In this document: one piece after another, positions 41,120-48,878 of the stretch
Position numbering within the stretch: position 1 is the stretch's first letter
How the letters are laid out: the number at the start of each line of letters is the position of its first letter
DNA from: SIG607 sp045646245
GTDB lineage: Bacteria > Bacillota > Clostridia > Oscillospirales > Acutalibacteraceae
Reading direction: 5' to 3'
NCBI GenBank assembly: GCA_045646245.1
Contig: JAZRKJ010000036.1
Span: 1 to 49,095, forward strand
DNA: 49,095 nt
The notes under the pieces: generated by a model
Seen by the model: only the letters and a program-made list of their open reading frames with translations
Told to the model about the DNA's origin: nothing
The model's database searches: none
Position numbers and translations under genes: made by a program

Positions 41120-42390
41120 ATATAAATGAAACTCTTGCATATATACATTCAGTTAGTAATTTCTTTTGTAGGCCCGGACTTGAAAGAATAGGTTATCTGT
41201 GCGATAAATTGGGTAATCCGCAAAACGAGTTGTCGTTTGTTCACGTTGCCGGAACTAACGGTAAAGGTTCTTTTTGCGCTATGCTGTCTTCTGTTTTAAG
41301 GTCGGCGGGGTATAAAACCGGTTTATATACATCGCCTTATATTCTTGAATTTAACGAAAGGATTATGGTTGATGGGAGCCCAATAAATGATAATGAACTA
41401 TGCGAAATAACCGAGAAAGTCAAAATTATTGCGGATTCTATGAACGATAAGCCAACGGAATTTGAAGTTATTACCGCTATTGCTTTTGAATATTTTAAGA
41501 AAATTAAATGTGATATAGTTGTTCTTGAATGCGGGCTTGGCGGCCGATATGATGCAACTAATATCATAAGTAAGTCGATATTGTCGGTAATAACCGGTAT
41601 TTCAATTGATCACACGTCTTTTTTGGGGAATACAATTGAAAAAATTGCGGGTGAAAAAGCAGGTATTATTAAAGAAAATGGATTGTGTTTATGGTGTTCC
41701 GATAACGAAATTGCTCAACAGGTTATTTCAGATGAATGCAATAAACGTAATGCAAAGATGCTTAAGGTTGATAATTCCTCTCTGAATGTAAAAAAATATG
41801 ACCTGTCCTCAACCGTCTTTGATTACAAAGCTTACTATGATATAAAGCTTCCTTTGCTTGGTGCCTTTCAACCCTTTAATGCAATAAATGTTATATCAGC
41901 GGTAGAAATTCTCAATTCTTTAGGCTACAAAATTGACGAAAATGCTTTAAAAGAGGGAATTGCTGCTACCATTTGGAGAGCGAGGTTTGAAATAATTTCC
42001 CAACACCCTTTGATTATCGCAGATGGCGGTCATAATGCGGAAGGGATTTCGGCTTCGGTTGACAGTATTAAGCTGTATTTCGGTAACACGAAAGTAAATA
42101 TAGTTGCCGGTGTTATGAAAGATAAGGATTATAATTACATTGCAGATTTGATTTCCTCGGTTGCAAAAAAAGTTTATTGTGTAACCCCAAACAATCCCCG
42201 CGCACTTGGTTCTAAAGAGTTTGCAAATGAATTTATCAAACGTGGGGTAGAGGCTTTAGCTTTCGACTCGGTAGACGAAGCAATCAGGATTGCTAAGAAT
42301 GATTCGCTAAACGATTCTGTTCCGCTAATTACGCTTGGATCATTATATATGTATAAAGAAGTGTTTGAGGCTGTAAATAATGCAAAATAA
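41116..42390 (+). CDS. folC: folylpolyglutamate synthase / dihydrofolate synthase
   Basis: 424 aa, Mur-ligase-like. It adds glutamates to folates, trapping them in the cell, and may also make dihydrofolate. The P-loop HVAGTNGKGSFCA (about 41-53) is followed by TSPYILEFNERI, ECGLGGRYDATN, SIDHTSFLGNTIEKIAGEKAGI and the C-terminal ADGGHNAEGI. It overlaps folT by 4 bp with GGGAGG inside folT, so import and retention of folate are coupled under the same riboswitch. No terminator is obvious before the sigma factor promoter downstream. Confidence 0.95.
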   Translation: MNINETLAYIHSVSNFFCRPGLERIGYLCDKLGNPQNELSFVHVAGTNGKGSFCAMLSSVLRSAGYKTGLYTSPYILEFNERIMVDGSPINDNELCEITEKVKIIADSMNDKPTEFEVITAIAFEYFKKIKCDIVVLECGLGGRYDATNIISKSILSVITGISIDHTSFLGNTIEKIAGEKAGIIKENGLCLWCSDNEIAQQVISDECNKRNAKMLKVDNSSLNVKKYDLSSTVFDYKAYYDIKLPLLGAFQPFNAINVISAVEILNSLGYKIDENALKEGIAATIWRARFEIISQHPLIIADGGHNAEGISASVDSIKLYFGNTKVNIVAGVMKDKDYNYIADLISSVAKKVYCVTPNNPRALGSKEFANEFIKRGVEALAFDSVDEAIRIAKNDSLNDSVPLITLGSLYMYKEVFEAVNNAK

Positions 42391-42464
42391 TGACAGAATT
42401 ATTATTTTGCTTAAAAAATATGCAGATATATGATAAATTCTGTATAAAATATAATAAAAAATGC

Positions 42465-42493
42465 TTGACTTTTAAATGTTGTTGAGTTATTAT
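42465..42493 (+). promoter_or_regulatory. sigma-A promoter for the SigH-like gene
   Basis: TTGACT (42465-42470), a 17-bp spacer and TATTAT (42488-42493). Confidence 0.7.
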
Positions 42494-42527
42494 TATTCTG
42501 TACTTTAGTATACAACGTGGAGCAATT

Positions 42528-43112
42528 ATGTCTGAAACTTATTTTTATAACGGTGAAGAAATAAGCGAAAATCAGTTGATTTTAAGAATCAGGAGCGGAG
42601 AGGAAGATATGTTCTCGCTACTTACTTCTGCTTATCTGCCCGTTATCAATAAATATCTTTCTACAATTGATTGTTCGATTAGTGATAAAGAAGACTTTGT
42701 TCAAATTGGCTTGTTGGCTCTTTACGGAGCTGTTGATGCCTATGACTTTTCGTCGTCTTCTTTTTCCACATTTGTATCACTTTGTGTAAAACGAGCTATA
42801 GTTTCTGAATTAAGGCGTATTTCTTCAAAAAAGCAAATTCCGCATCTTGCTCTTGTAAATATTGACGATACCGATTTATCTGATGATAACGATCCCGAAA
42901 CCGCTGTTATCGATAAAGAAGATATTGGCTTTCTCGTTGATAGAATCAAGTCGGCTTTATCTGAATTCGAATATCAGGTTTTAAATGCTTACTTGAAATT
43001 TGGCGGATACACTGAAACCGCAAGAGCTCTTAACGTAACCGTCAAGGAAGTAAATAATGCATTACAGCGCGCCAGAATTAAAATCAGGAAATCAATCGGC
43101 AAAGTCCGTTGA
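42528..43112 (+). CDS. sigma-70 family RNA polymerase sigma factor, SigH-like
   Basis: 194 aa. Region 2 (about 30-100) has the sigma-70 pattern DFVQIGLLALYGAVDAYD, FSTFVSLCVKRAIVSELR. A short acidic linker (DDTDLSDDNDPET) is followed by region 4 (about 130-190), ending in a helix-turn-helix, YTETARALNVTVKEVNNAL, then QRARIKIRK, which resembles the KSVDNALQR end of SigH/Spo0H. It is therefore probably a SigH-type factor for early sporulation or a related alternative sigma. GGAG upstream of ATG 42528 is well placed. The surrounding genes do not define its regulon. Confidence 0.82.
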   Translation: MSETYFYNGEEISENQLILRIRSGEEDMFSLLTSAYLPVINKYLSTIDCSISDKEDFVQIGLLALYGAVDAYDFSSSSFSTFVSLCVKRAIVSELRRISSKKQIPHLALVNIDDTDLSDDNDPETAVIDKEDIGFLVDRIKSALSEFEYQVLNAYLKFGGYTETARALNVTVKEVNNALQRARIKIRKSIGKVR

Positions 43113-43120
43113 TTATATAT

Positions 43121-43184
43121 GCCCATGTAGCTCAACATACAGAGCGTTGTTTTCAAAGATGTCGGTGCGATTCCGACCGGGGCT
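43121..43184 (+). other. tRNA-like sequence, incomplete (D arm and T arm only)
   Basis: TAGCTC...GAGC (43128-43144) matches a D arm and GTCGG-TGCGATT-CCGAC (43161-43177) matches a T arm. The anticodon arm does not fold, the acceptor strands (GCCCATG and CGGGGCT) pair poorly, and the total is about 64 nt. It lies directly upstream of the zinc-ribbon gene, ending about 27 bp before its start. It could be a decayed tRNA or a structured leader. A standard tRNA is ruled out. Confidence 0.35.
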
Positions 43185-43211
43185 AAAAACCAAACAAGTG
43201 AGGTAAAAAAT

Positions 43212-43496
43212 ATGTTCGAAGACAAGACAATAGTTTGCAAGGACTGCGGAGAAGAATTCGTATTCACTGCAAGAGAACAGGAATTCTACGAGTCCAAAGG
43301 ATTTGCAAATGAACCGCAGCGTTGTAAACCCTGCCGTGACAAGCGTAAGAATGCAGGAAGAGCGCCGCGTGAGATGTTCGAAACTACCTGCAGTGCTTGT
43401 GGTAACCCCGCAAAGGTTCCTTTCCAACCCCGTGAGGACCGTCCTGTTTACTGTAGCGAATGTTTCGCAAAAATGAGAGAAAATTCTGAAGAATAA
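43212..43496 (+). CDS. zinc-ribbon domain protein
   Basis: 94 aa. It contains two Cys4 modules. The N-terminal one is VCKDCGEEFVFTAREQEF...RCKPCRD (about 9-41), the zinc-ribbon type common in Firmicutes. The C-terminal one is CSACGNPAKVPFQPREDRPV, then YCSECF (about 59-84). Spacing is CxxC-CxxC in both. Such proteins probably bind zinc and nucleic acid or the ribosome, but the function is unestablished. GAGGT lies just upstream of ATG 43212. The tRNA-like element precedes it, and a terminator follows within 20 bp. Confidence 0.85.
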   Translation: MFEDKTIVCKDCGEEFVFTAREQEFYESKGFANEPQRCKPCRDKRKNAGRAPREMFETTCSACGNPAKVPFQPREDRPVYCSECFAKMRENSEE

Positions 43497-43513
43497 TATA
43501 TAGAAGTATATAT

Positions 43514-43542
43514 TGCCGCCTGTAATCTAGGCGGCTTTCTTA
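43514..43542 (+). terminator. terminator after the zinc-ribbon gene
   Basis: GCCGCCT (43515-43521), loop GTAATCT, AGGCGGC (43529-43535), then TTTCTT. Confidence 0.85.
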
Positions 43543-43557
43543 TTTATAAAACTATTC

Positions 43558-43586
43558 TTGACTTTTGTTGAATTAAAAGTGATAAT
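43558..43586 (+). promoter_or_regulatory. sigma-A promoter of the two-component/HtrA operon
   Basis: TTGACT (43558-43563), a 17-bp spacer and GATAAT (43581-43586). The predicted leader is about 90 nt. Confidence 0.65.
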
Positions 43587-43683
43587 AATATAAAAGATTA
43601 TTCATATTTTATTAATACAATTACTGTATTATTGGGATATACTTCATAATAAAGATAAAAATTTGTTAATGGGAGGCTCGAAA

Positions 43684-44370
43684 ATGGAAAATAAAAAAAT
43701 TCTAATTGTTGATGATGACGAAAATATTTGTGAACTTTTGCGTTTATATCTGGAAAAAGACGGTTTTGATACGGTTGTTGCGAATGATGGGGAAAAAGCT
43801 GTTGAGCTTGCTCGTACAGTTTCTCCGGCGCTTATTCTTCTGGATATTATGCTTCCTAAATTGGACGGTTGGCAAGTATGCCGTGAAATACGTAAGTTTT
43901 CGGTTGTTCCCATAATTATGCTCACTGCCAAGGGCGAAACCTTTGATAGAATTCTCGGACTTGAGCTCGGTGCTGACGATTACGTTCCTAAGCCTTTTGA
44001 TGCTAAAGAACTTATTGCACGCATAAAAGCGGTTCTGCGTCGCAGCGGTGTTTCTGATGCACCTAAAATTGAAGAAGTTGCTTATGACAATATTGTAGTT
44101 AACCTTACGAATTATGAGCTTAAAATCAACGGTGTGCAAATTGATACACCTCCTAAAGAACTTGAATTGCTGTATCATTTAGCAAGTAATCCCAATCGTG
44201 TATTTACGCGAGATCAACTCCTTGACGAAGTATGGGGATTTGATTATTACGGTGATTCTCGTACGGTTGACGTTCATGTTAAGAGGCTCCGTGAAAAACT
44301 TGAAGGTGTTTCCGACCGTTGGCTTTTAAAGACAGTTTGGGGCGTCGGATATAAGTTCGAGGTAAGATAA
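43684..44370 (+). CDS. OmpR/PhoB-family response regulator
   Basis: 228 aa from ATG 43684, 7 nt after GGGAGG at 43671-43676; an upstream Met at 43663 has no ribosome binding site. The receiver domain (1-118) has the acidic pair DDD (10-12), phospho-acceptor D54 in LILLDIMLP, and K in YVPKPF. The DNA-binding winged helix (130-228) reads NYELKINGVQIDTPPKELEL and ends RTVDVHVKRLREKL, VWGVGYKF. Its stop abuts the TTG start of the sensor kinase, and the pair is followed by an HtrA protease. A role in cell-envelope stress sensing is plausible from context (inference). Confidence 0.94.
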   Translation: MENKKILIVDDDENICELLRLYLEKDGFDTVVANDGEKAVELARTVSPALILLDIMLPKLDGWQVCREIRKFSVVPIIMLTAKGETFDRILGLELGADDYVPKPFDAKELIARIKAVLRRSGVSDAPKIEEVAYDNIVVNLTNYELKINGVQIDTPPKELELLYHLASNPNRVFTRDQLLDEVWGFDYYGDSRTVDVHVKRLREKLEGVSDRWLLKTVWGVGYKFEVR

Positions 44371-45822
44371 TTGGCACGACTTAGTACGTTTAAAAAATAT
44401 TTTATTGCGATTTCTTTGACCTTTTTGGCATGCCTTACGGCAATAGTAGTAATTTTAAGCTTTCTTATAAATCACTACCTTTCTAAAGATAAATTTGAAT
44501 CGCTTAATCTTTCTTGTGATACTCTTTCGTCCTATGCAGCTACCGATTACAAAAACCAGAACTTTAGATCTACAGTCTTTTATATGGCGCGTGTTTTGTC
44601 GGCTGTCGGAGATAATATCATAATTGTTTCTAATTCGAAAGGCGCGGTAATCGCGTGTTCCTGCAGTGATTTTTCTATAGATTCTGTTTGTGCGCATTCG
44701 GTTGAGTTGCTTGATGGAAGGATACTTAATAAGGCTGACACCAAAAACTATGAAGAGGTTGGGAAATTTGGTAATATGTTTTCCGAAATGCATTTCGTGT
44801 GCGGTAAAAAGATTATTGCGGCAGACGGAACTGAAATCGGATATGTTTTTGCGGCATCTCCAGCATCAACGTTAACTAAATTTTACGGAGATTTATTCAG
44901 TCTTTATGTTTTTGCGGCAATAGTACCCATTGTTCTTTTGTTCTTTGGCCTTTATACCGTAACTTATAGGTGGATTAAACCTTTAAAGCTTATGTCTGAA
45001 GCCTCAAAGGCAATGGCGAAAGGGGATTTCTCAAAAAGAATTCCGGTTATGAGCAATGATGAAATCGGACAACTTTCCATTTCATTTAATCAAATGACCA
45101 ATTCGCTTGTTGAACTCGAAAATATGCGACGCAATTTTATAGCTAACGTTTCTCACGAATTAAAAACTCCGATGACGACAATCGGCGGTTTTATTGACGG
45201 AATTATTGACGGCACTATTGATAAGGAAAAAGAAGAGCATTACTTATCTATAGTATCAAGCGAAGTAAAACGAATGACTCGTTTGGTTGAAGGTATGCTC
45301 AATCTTTCGAAGCTGGAAGCCGGAGAAATTAAGCTCCAGCCGGTAGATTTTAATTTCCGTGATTTAATCATAGACGTTGTTTTAAGCCAAGAACAACGTA
45401 TTGAAGCTAAAAATCTTCAAATTTCAGGTCTTGATTCTATAAACAATTGTCTTGTTCGCGCTGATAAAGATTTATTGCATCAAGTTGTTTATAATTTATG
45501 CGATAATGCGGTGAAATTTACTGATGAAGGCGGAGAAATTTCATTTAATCTGCTTTCCGACAGTACCCACTTTGAATTTTTGATAAAAAATACGGGAGTC
45601 GGTATTCCTAAAAAAGATTTACCGCAAATTTTTGACAGATTTTATAAAGGTGACCGTTCACGCTCTGCAAACAAAGACAGCACGGGATTAGGACTTTATC
45701 TTGTTAAAACTATTGTTAAAATACATGGCGGTACCGCTTTTGTTAAAAGCAGCGAAAATGAATATACCGAATTTGGTATTCGACTGCCAATCAAATTAAA
45801 ATCCACGGAGGATTCTATATGA
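44371..45822 (+). CDS. sensor histidine kinase
   Basis: 483 aa starting with TTG at 44371, directly after the response regulator stop; GAGGT lies inside that gene. The first membrane helix is at about 10-33, followed by an extracytoplasmic sensor domain (about 34-175), a second helix (about 177-200), a HAMP linker (RWIKPLKLMSEASKAMAKGD), a DHp region with H262 in ANVSHELKTPMTT, and a HATPase domain with N-box NLCDNAVKF, G1 NTGVGIPKKDLPQIF and G2 GTGLGLYLV-like STGLGLYLV. It autophosphorylates and passes phosphate to the preceding regulator. The stop overlaps the htrA-like start by 4 bp. Confidence 0.94.
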   Translation: MARLSTFKKYFIAISLTFLACLTAIVVILSFLINHYLSKDKFESLNLSCDTLSSYAATDYKNQNFRSTVFYMARVLSAVGDNIIIVSNSKGAVIACSCSDFSIDSVCAHSVELLDGRILNKADTKNYEEVGKFGNMFSEMHFVCGKKIIAADGTEIGYVFAASPASTLTKFYGDLFSLYVFAAIVPIVLLFFGLYTVTYRWIKPLKLMSEASKAMAKGDFSKRIPVMSNDEIGQLSISFNQMTNSLVELENMRRNFIANVSHELKTPMTTIGGFIDGIIDGTIDKEKEEHYLSIVSSEVKRMTRLVEGMLNLSKLEAGEIKLQPVDFNFRDLIIDVVLSQEQRIEAKNLQISGLDSINNCLVRADKDLLHQVVYNLCDNAVKFTDEGGEISFNLLSDSTHFEFLIKNTGVGIPKKDLPQIFDRFYKGDRSRSANKDSTGLGLYLVKTIVKIHGGTAFVKSSENEYTEFGIRLPIKLKSTEDSI

Positions 45823-47201
45823 ATGAATTAAATCCAAATGAGCAGAATTTTGTTCCTACACAAAATGATTATACTGAAAGAATGAATGATGATTCAGTTT
45901 CACAATTTAGCGGTTCGTCAGAAGAAGCTAAAGATTTTATTGTAAATAATTTATCGCAGGAAAGTGCTAATGCACCTATTAACGGTGACGTTTATCAACA
46001 AACGACTGCATATATAAATAATTATGAACAACCGGAAGCTGTTAACATTAACAACTACAAGCCTGTTGAGTATTCGCCGATTGAACCTAAAAAACCTATT
46101 GCAAAGGGAATAAAAATTTTCGCTTTGCTTATGGCTGCAGTTATTCTTGTTACCGGTTCTTGTCTTACGGGATATCTTATAGGTATAAGCAGAAATCCTA
46201 ATTCAAACACTCTTTTGACCGAAACCACGCTTAATCTTGAGAGCAAACCCGCCGATACGGATGAGTTTACGGCAGCACAAGTTTATGATACTCTTAATAA
46301 GTCGGTGGTTGGGATAACGGTATACGGTAGTGACGGTAAAGCTTCTACCGCTTCGGGTGTTATATATACAGAAGACGGTTATATAATTACCAATGACCAT
46401 ATTTACGATAGTATAGCAGGTGCTAAATTTATTATCAGAACCTATGATAATAAAGAATATCCGGCTGCGTTTGTAGCTGGCGATGTCCGCAGTGACCTCG
46501 CCGTTTTAAAAATAGATGGTAATGGTTTCATACCTGCCGTATTTGGTAACGACAAAGAACTTGTTATAGGTGAAAACGTTGTTGCTGTCGGCAGGCCGAA
46601 CAATATAGAAGAAAACAGTATTACCGAAGGGATTATTTCTCTTAAAGAACGTCGTGTTTCTACTACAACCAGTTATTCTATGAAAATGATACAGACAAGT
46701 ACTCCTATTAATCCGGGAAATTCGGGCGGAGCTCTTGTTAATATGTTTGGTCAAGTTGTCGGTATTACTTCATCAAAAATAGCGGGTGAAGAATACGAAG
46801 GTATTGGGTTTGCTATTCCATCATCTGCTACAAAAACAGTTGTCGAATCCTTAATTAAAAACGGATACGTTGTGGATAGAGCAAGACTCGGCGTTTCGTA
46901 TCAAGTAATTAACACCGTTAAAAAAGAAGTAGATAAATATCCGTCAACCGGTATTTTGATCGCTACCGTTGATACCGACAGTGATCTTTACGGAAAAATC
47001 AATATAGGAGATTTAATAACAGAGGTTAACGGCGCAAAAATCACCTCCGACAGCGTTATTTTAGATTGGATCGAATCATCTAAGCCCGGTGATGTTCTTA
47101 CTTTTACTGTGTATACTGCGTCCGGAGCTTATAGAACCGTTTCCGGTAAATTACTTCCGGATACCGGTTCGTCCAGTTATGTTCAAGCAATAATTCAGTA
47201 A
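45819..47201 (+). CDS. membrane-anchored HtrA-like serine protease
   Basis: 460 aa. A cytoplasmic Asn/Gln-rich N-terminus (about 1-95) is followed by a single membrane helix (about 97-120), a trypsin-like domain (about 150-340) and one PDZ domain (about 350-445). The catalytic triad is H194 (ITNDHIYD, where the family usually has NxHV), D226 (SDLAVLKID) and S302 (NPGNSGGAL). It degrades or refolds misfolded proteins outside the membrane. It overlaps the kinase gene by 4 bp, so protease and two-component system form one operon, much as CssRS controls HtrA in Bacillus. Whether it is autoregulated is inference. Confidence 0.93.
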   Translation: MNELNPNEQNFVPTQNDYTERMNDDSVSQFSGSSEEAKDFIVNNLSQESANAPINGDVYQQTTAYINNYEQPEAVNINNYKPVEYSPIEPKKPIAKGIKIFALLMAAVILVTGSCLTGYLIGISRNPNSNTLLTETTLNLESKPADTDEFTAAQVYDTLNKSVVGITVYGSDGKASTASGVIYTEDGYIITNDHIYDSIAGAKFIIRTYDNKEYPAAFVAGDVRSDLAVLKIDGNGFIPAVFGNDKELVIGENVVAVGRPNNIEENSITEGIISLKERRVSTTTSYSMKMIQTSTPINPGNSGGALVNMFGQVVGITSSKIAGEEYEGIGFAIPSSATKTVVESLIKNGYVVDRARLGVSYQVINTVKKEVDKYPSTGILIATVDTDSDLYGKINIGDLITEVNGAKITSDSVILDWIESSKPGDVLTFTVYTASGAYRTVSGKLLPDTGSSSYVQAIIQ

Positions 47202-47212
47202 TATTTGATATT

Positions 47213-47251
47213 AAAATTACCGCAGAGACTTCTGCGGTAATTTATTTTTTT
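47213..47251 (+). terminator. terminator of the two-component/HtrA operon
   Basis: AAATTACCGCAGA (47214-47226), loop GACT, TCTGCGGTAATTT (47231-47243), then a T run. Confidence 0.9.
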
Positions 47252-47312
47252 CGCTTACACGTTGTGACAAATTTCGCGTGCTATACGAGTTATAATGAAA
47301 TTGGTGATTATT

Positions 47313-48110
47313 ATGACTGTATACGTAGACGTATTGATTTTTCTCAATATGATAATTGATTATTTTCTTTTGAATTTAACTTCGCTTATTACAGGTTACA
47401 TAATTAAAGTGTGGCGACACGTATTAACCGCTTTTTTTGCATCATTGTTTTCTTTAATAATTTTTATACCGCATATAGGGGTATTCGGTGAATTAATTAT
47501 TAGATTTATATCAGCTGTGCTTATATGTTTAGTTGGTTACGGGTATAAAAATTTCAGAACATTTATTAAAAATTACTTTGCTTTTCTTGCGGTTAGTGTT
47601 ATTTATAACGGACTGGTAAGTGTAGTTTGGATGGTATTAAAACCAAAAGGAATGATTATTAATAATTCAGTTTTATATATCGATGTATCGGCCTTGGAAG
47701 TTGTGATTTTTTCCGGAATTTCATATTTAATTATTCGAACGGTTCTATTTGTAATCAGACGTGCTTCTCCTTGTGCCGTCAGATGTAATGTGAAACTTCA
47801 AGACAATTGTAAAACTATAGATATAATCGGAATTGTAGATACGGGGAATTCCTTGAAAGATGTTTATACCGGCCGTCACGTAATAATTGCAGACAAAAGC
47901 GTTGCTGTACAGCTTTTTGGAGAATTGAGCGAAAAAAGAAAAATTCTTCTTCCTTACAAAACCGTTAACGGAATAGAAACTATTTCTGCATATCCTTGTA
48001 AAAACGTGTTTGTGGATAACGTTGAAAAAGGTTCGGTTCTTGTCGCTGTGTCAGACCAAGAATTAGAAGGGGACTATAGAGCAATTGTTAATCCGGAAAT
48101 TTTATCCTAA
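47313..48110 (+). CDS. spoIIGA: sigma-E processing peptidase SpoIIGA
   Basis: 265 aa from ATG 47313, where GGTGAT is well placed and the protein begins MTVYVDVLIFLNM like other SpoIIGA; an earlier Met at 47295 is less likely. The first half (about 1-150) holds five membrane helices. The second half is an aspartic-protease domain with the catalytic motif VDTGNSL (D176) and LLPYKTVNG. In the mother cell it cleaves the propeptide from pro-sigma-E after a signal from the forespore. It is followed by sigE 12 bp downstream, the universal order in endospore formers. Confidence 0.95.
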   Translation: MTVYVDVLIFLNMIIDYFLLNLTSLITGYIIKVWRHVLTAFFASLFSLIIFIPHIGVFGELIIRFISAVLICLVGYGYKNFRTFIKNYFAFLAVSVIYNGLVSVVWMVLKPKGMIINNSVLYIDVSALEVVIFSGISYLIIRTVLFVIRRASPCAVRCNVKLQDNCKTIDIIGIVDTGNSLKDVYTGRHVIIADKSVAVQLFGELSEKRKILLPYKTVNGIETISAYPCKNVFVDNVEKGSVLVAVSDQELEGDYRAIVNPEILS

Positions 48111-48122
48111 GGAGAAAAAATT

Positions 48123-48827
48123 ATGAAATTGATAAATTTATTTTATAAAATTCTATTAAAACTCGGCTTTCTGAAAAGCGTTTATTATATTAACGGCACT
48201 GAAATGTTGCCTCCGCCGTTATCTGTTGATGAAGAAAGAAAATTATTGGAGAAATTTAATACTGATAACGAGTACGTTAAAGAAAAACTAATAACACATA
48301 ATTTGCGCCTTGTTGTTTATATTTCCAAAAAATTCGAAACTCCTTCTGCCGGAACCGAAGATTTAGTATCTATTGGGACGATAGGTTTAATTAAGGCGGT
48401 TAACACGTTTCAACCCGATAAAAATATTAAATTAGCAACTTATGCTTCCAGATGTATAGAGAATGAAATTTTGATGTATTTGAGAAAAACTTCATCACAA
48501 AAATGCGAAATATCGTTGGATGAACCGCTGAATATTGATTGGGACGGTAACGAACTGCTTTTGTCTGACGTACTTGGAAGTGATGGTGAAGAAGTGGGAA
48601 GGGAAGTTGAAAAAGAAGACGAAAAGAAACTTTTAATTCAACTGATTGATAACCTTTGCCCAAGAGAAAAAGAAATTATGCAGATGCGTTTTGGAATGTG
48701 CGGCTACAAAGAATTAACACAAAAAGAAGTCGCTGACTATTTAGGAATATCTCAGTCGTACATATCACGGCTTGAAAAAAAGATTATTGTTAAATTGAGA
48801 AAGCAAATAGAAAAAGCAATGCAATAA
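48123..48827 (+). CDS. sigE: sporulation sigma factor sigma-E (pro-form)
   Basis: 234 aa, the normal length. It is made as an inactive precursor; the N-terminal ~25 residues (LINLFYKILLKLGFLKSV) are the amphipathic pro-sequence removed by SpoIIGA. Region 2 contains NLRLVVYISKKFE, EDLVSIGTIGLIKAVNTFQP and KLATYASRCIENEILMYLR. Region 4 ends with the helix-turn-helix TQKEVADYLGISQSYISRLEK. It directs early mother-cell transcription during sporulation. AAGGAG precedes ATG 48123. sigG, often next in line, does not follow; a terminator and an IS200-type element do. Confidence 0.97.
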   Translation: MKLINLFYKILLKLGFLKSVYYINGTEMLPPPLSVDEERKLLEKFNTDNEYVKEKLITHNLRLVVYISKKFETPSAGTEDLVSIGTIGLIKAVNTFQPDKNIKLATYASRCIENEILMYLRKTSSQKCEISLDEPLNIDWDGNELLLSDVLGSDGEEVGREVEKEDEKKLLIQLIDNLCPREKEIMQMRFGMCGYKELTQKEVADYLGISQSYISRLEKKIIVKLRKQIEKAMQ

Positions 48828-48860
48828 AAAAGCTTGAGAATAGACTTCTCAAGCTTTTTT
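48826..48860. terminator. terminator after sigE
   Basis: A 15-bp stem (48826-48840 with 48846-48860) around TAGAC, with an A run on the left and a T run on the right. The core is AGCTTGAGAA/TTCTCAAGCT. Confidence 0.9.
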
Positions 48861-48878
48861 ACATTGTCTGTGACAAAG

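Noticed and set aside
43161..43184. Cobalamin riboswitch core (GGTGCGATTCC)
   Set aside because: The word matches, but the B12 box and most helices are missing in the 100 bp available and the downstream gene is a zinc-ribbon protein.
43121..43184. Functional tRNA gene
   Set aside because: No pairing anticodon stem, poor acceptor stem and short total length.
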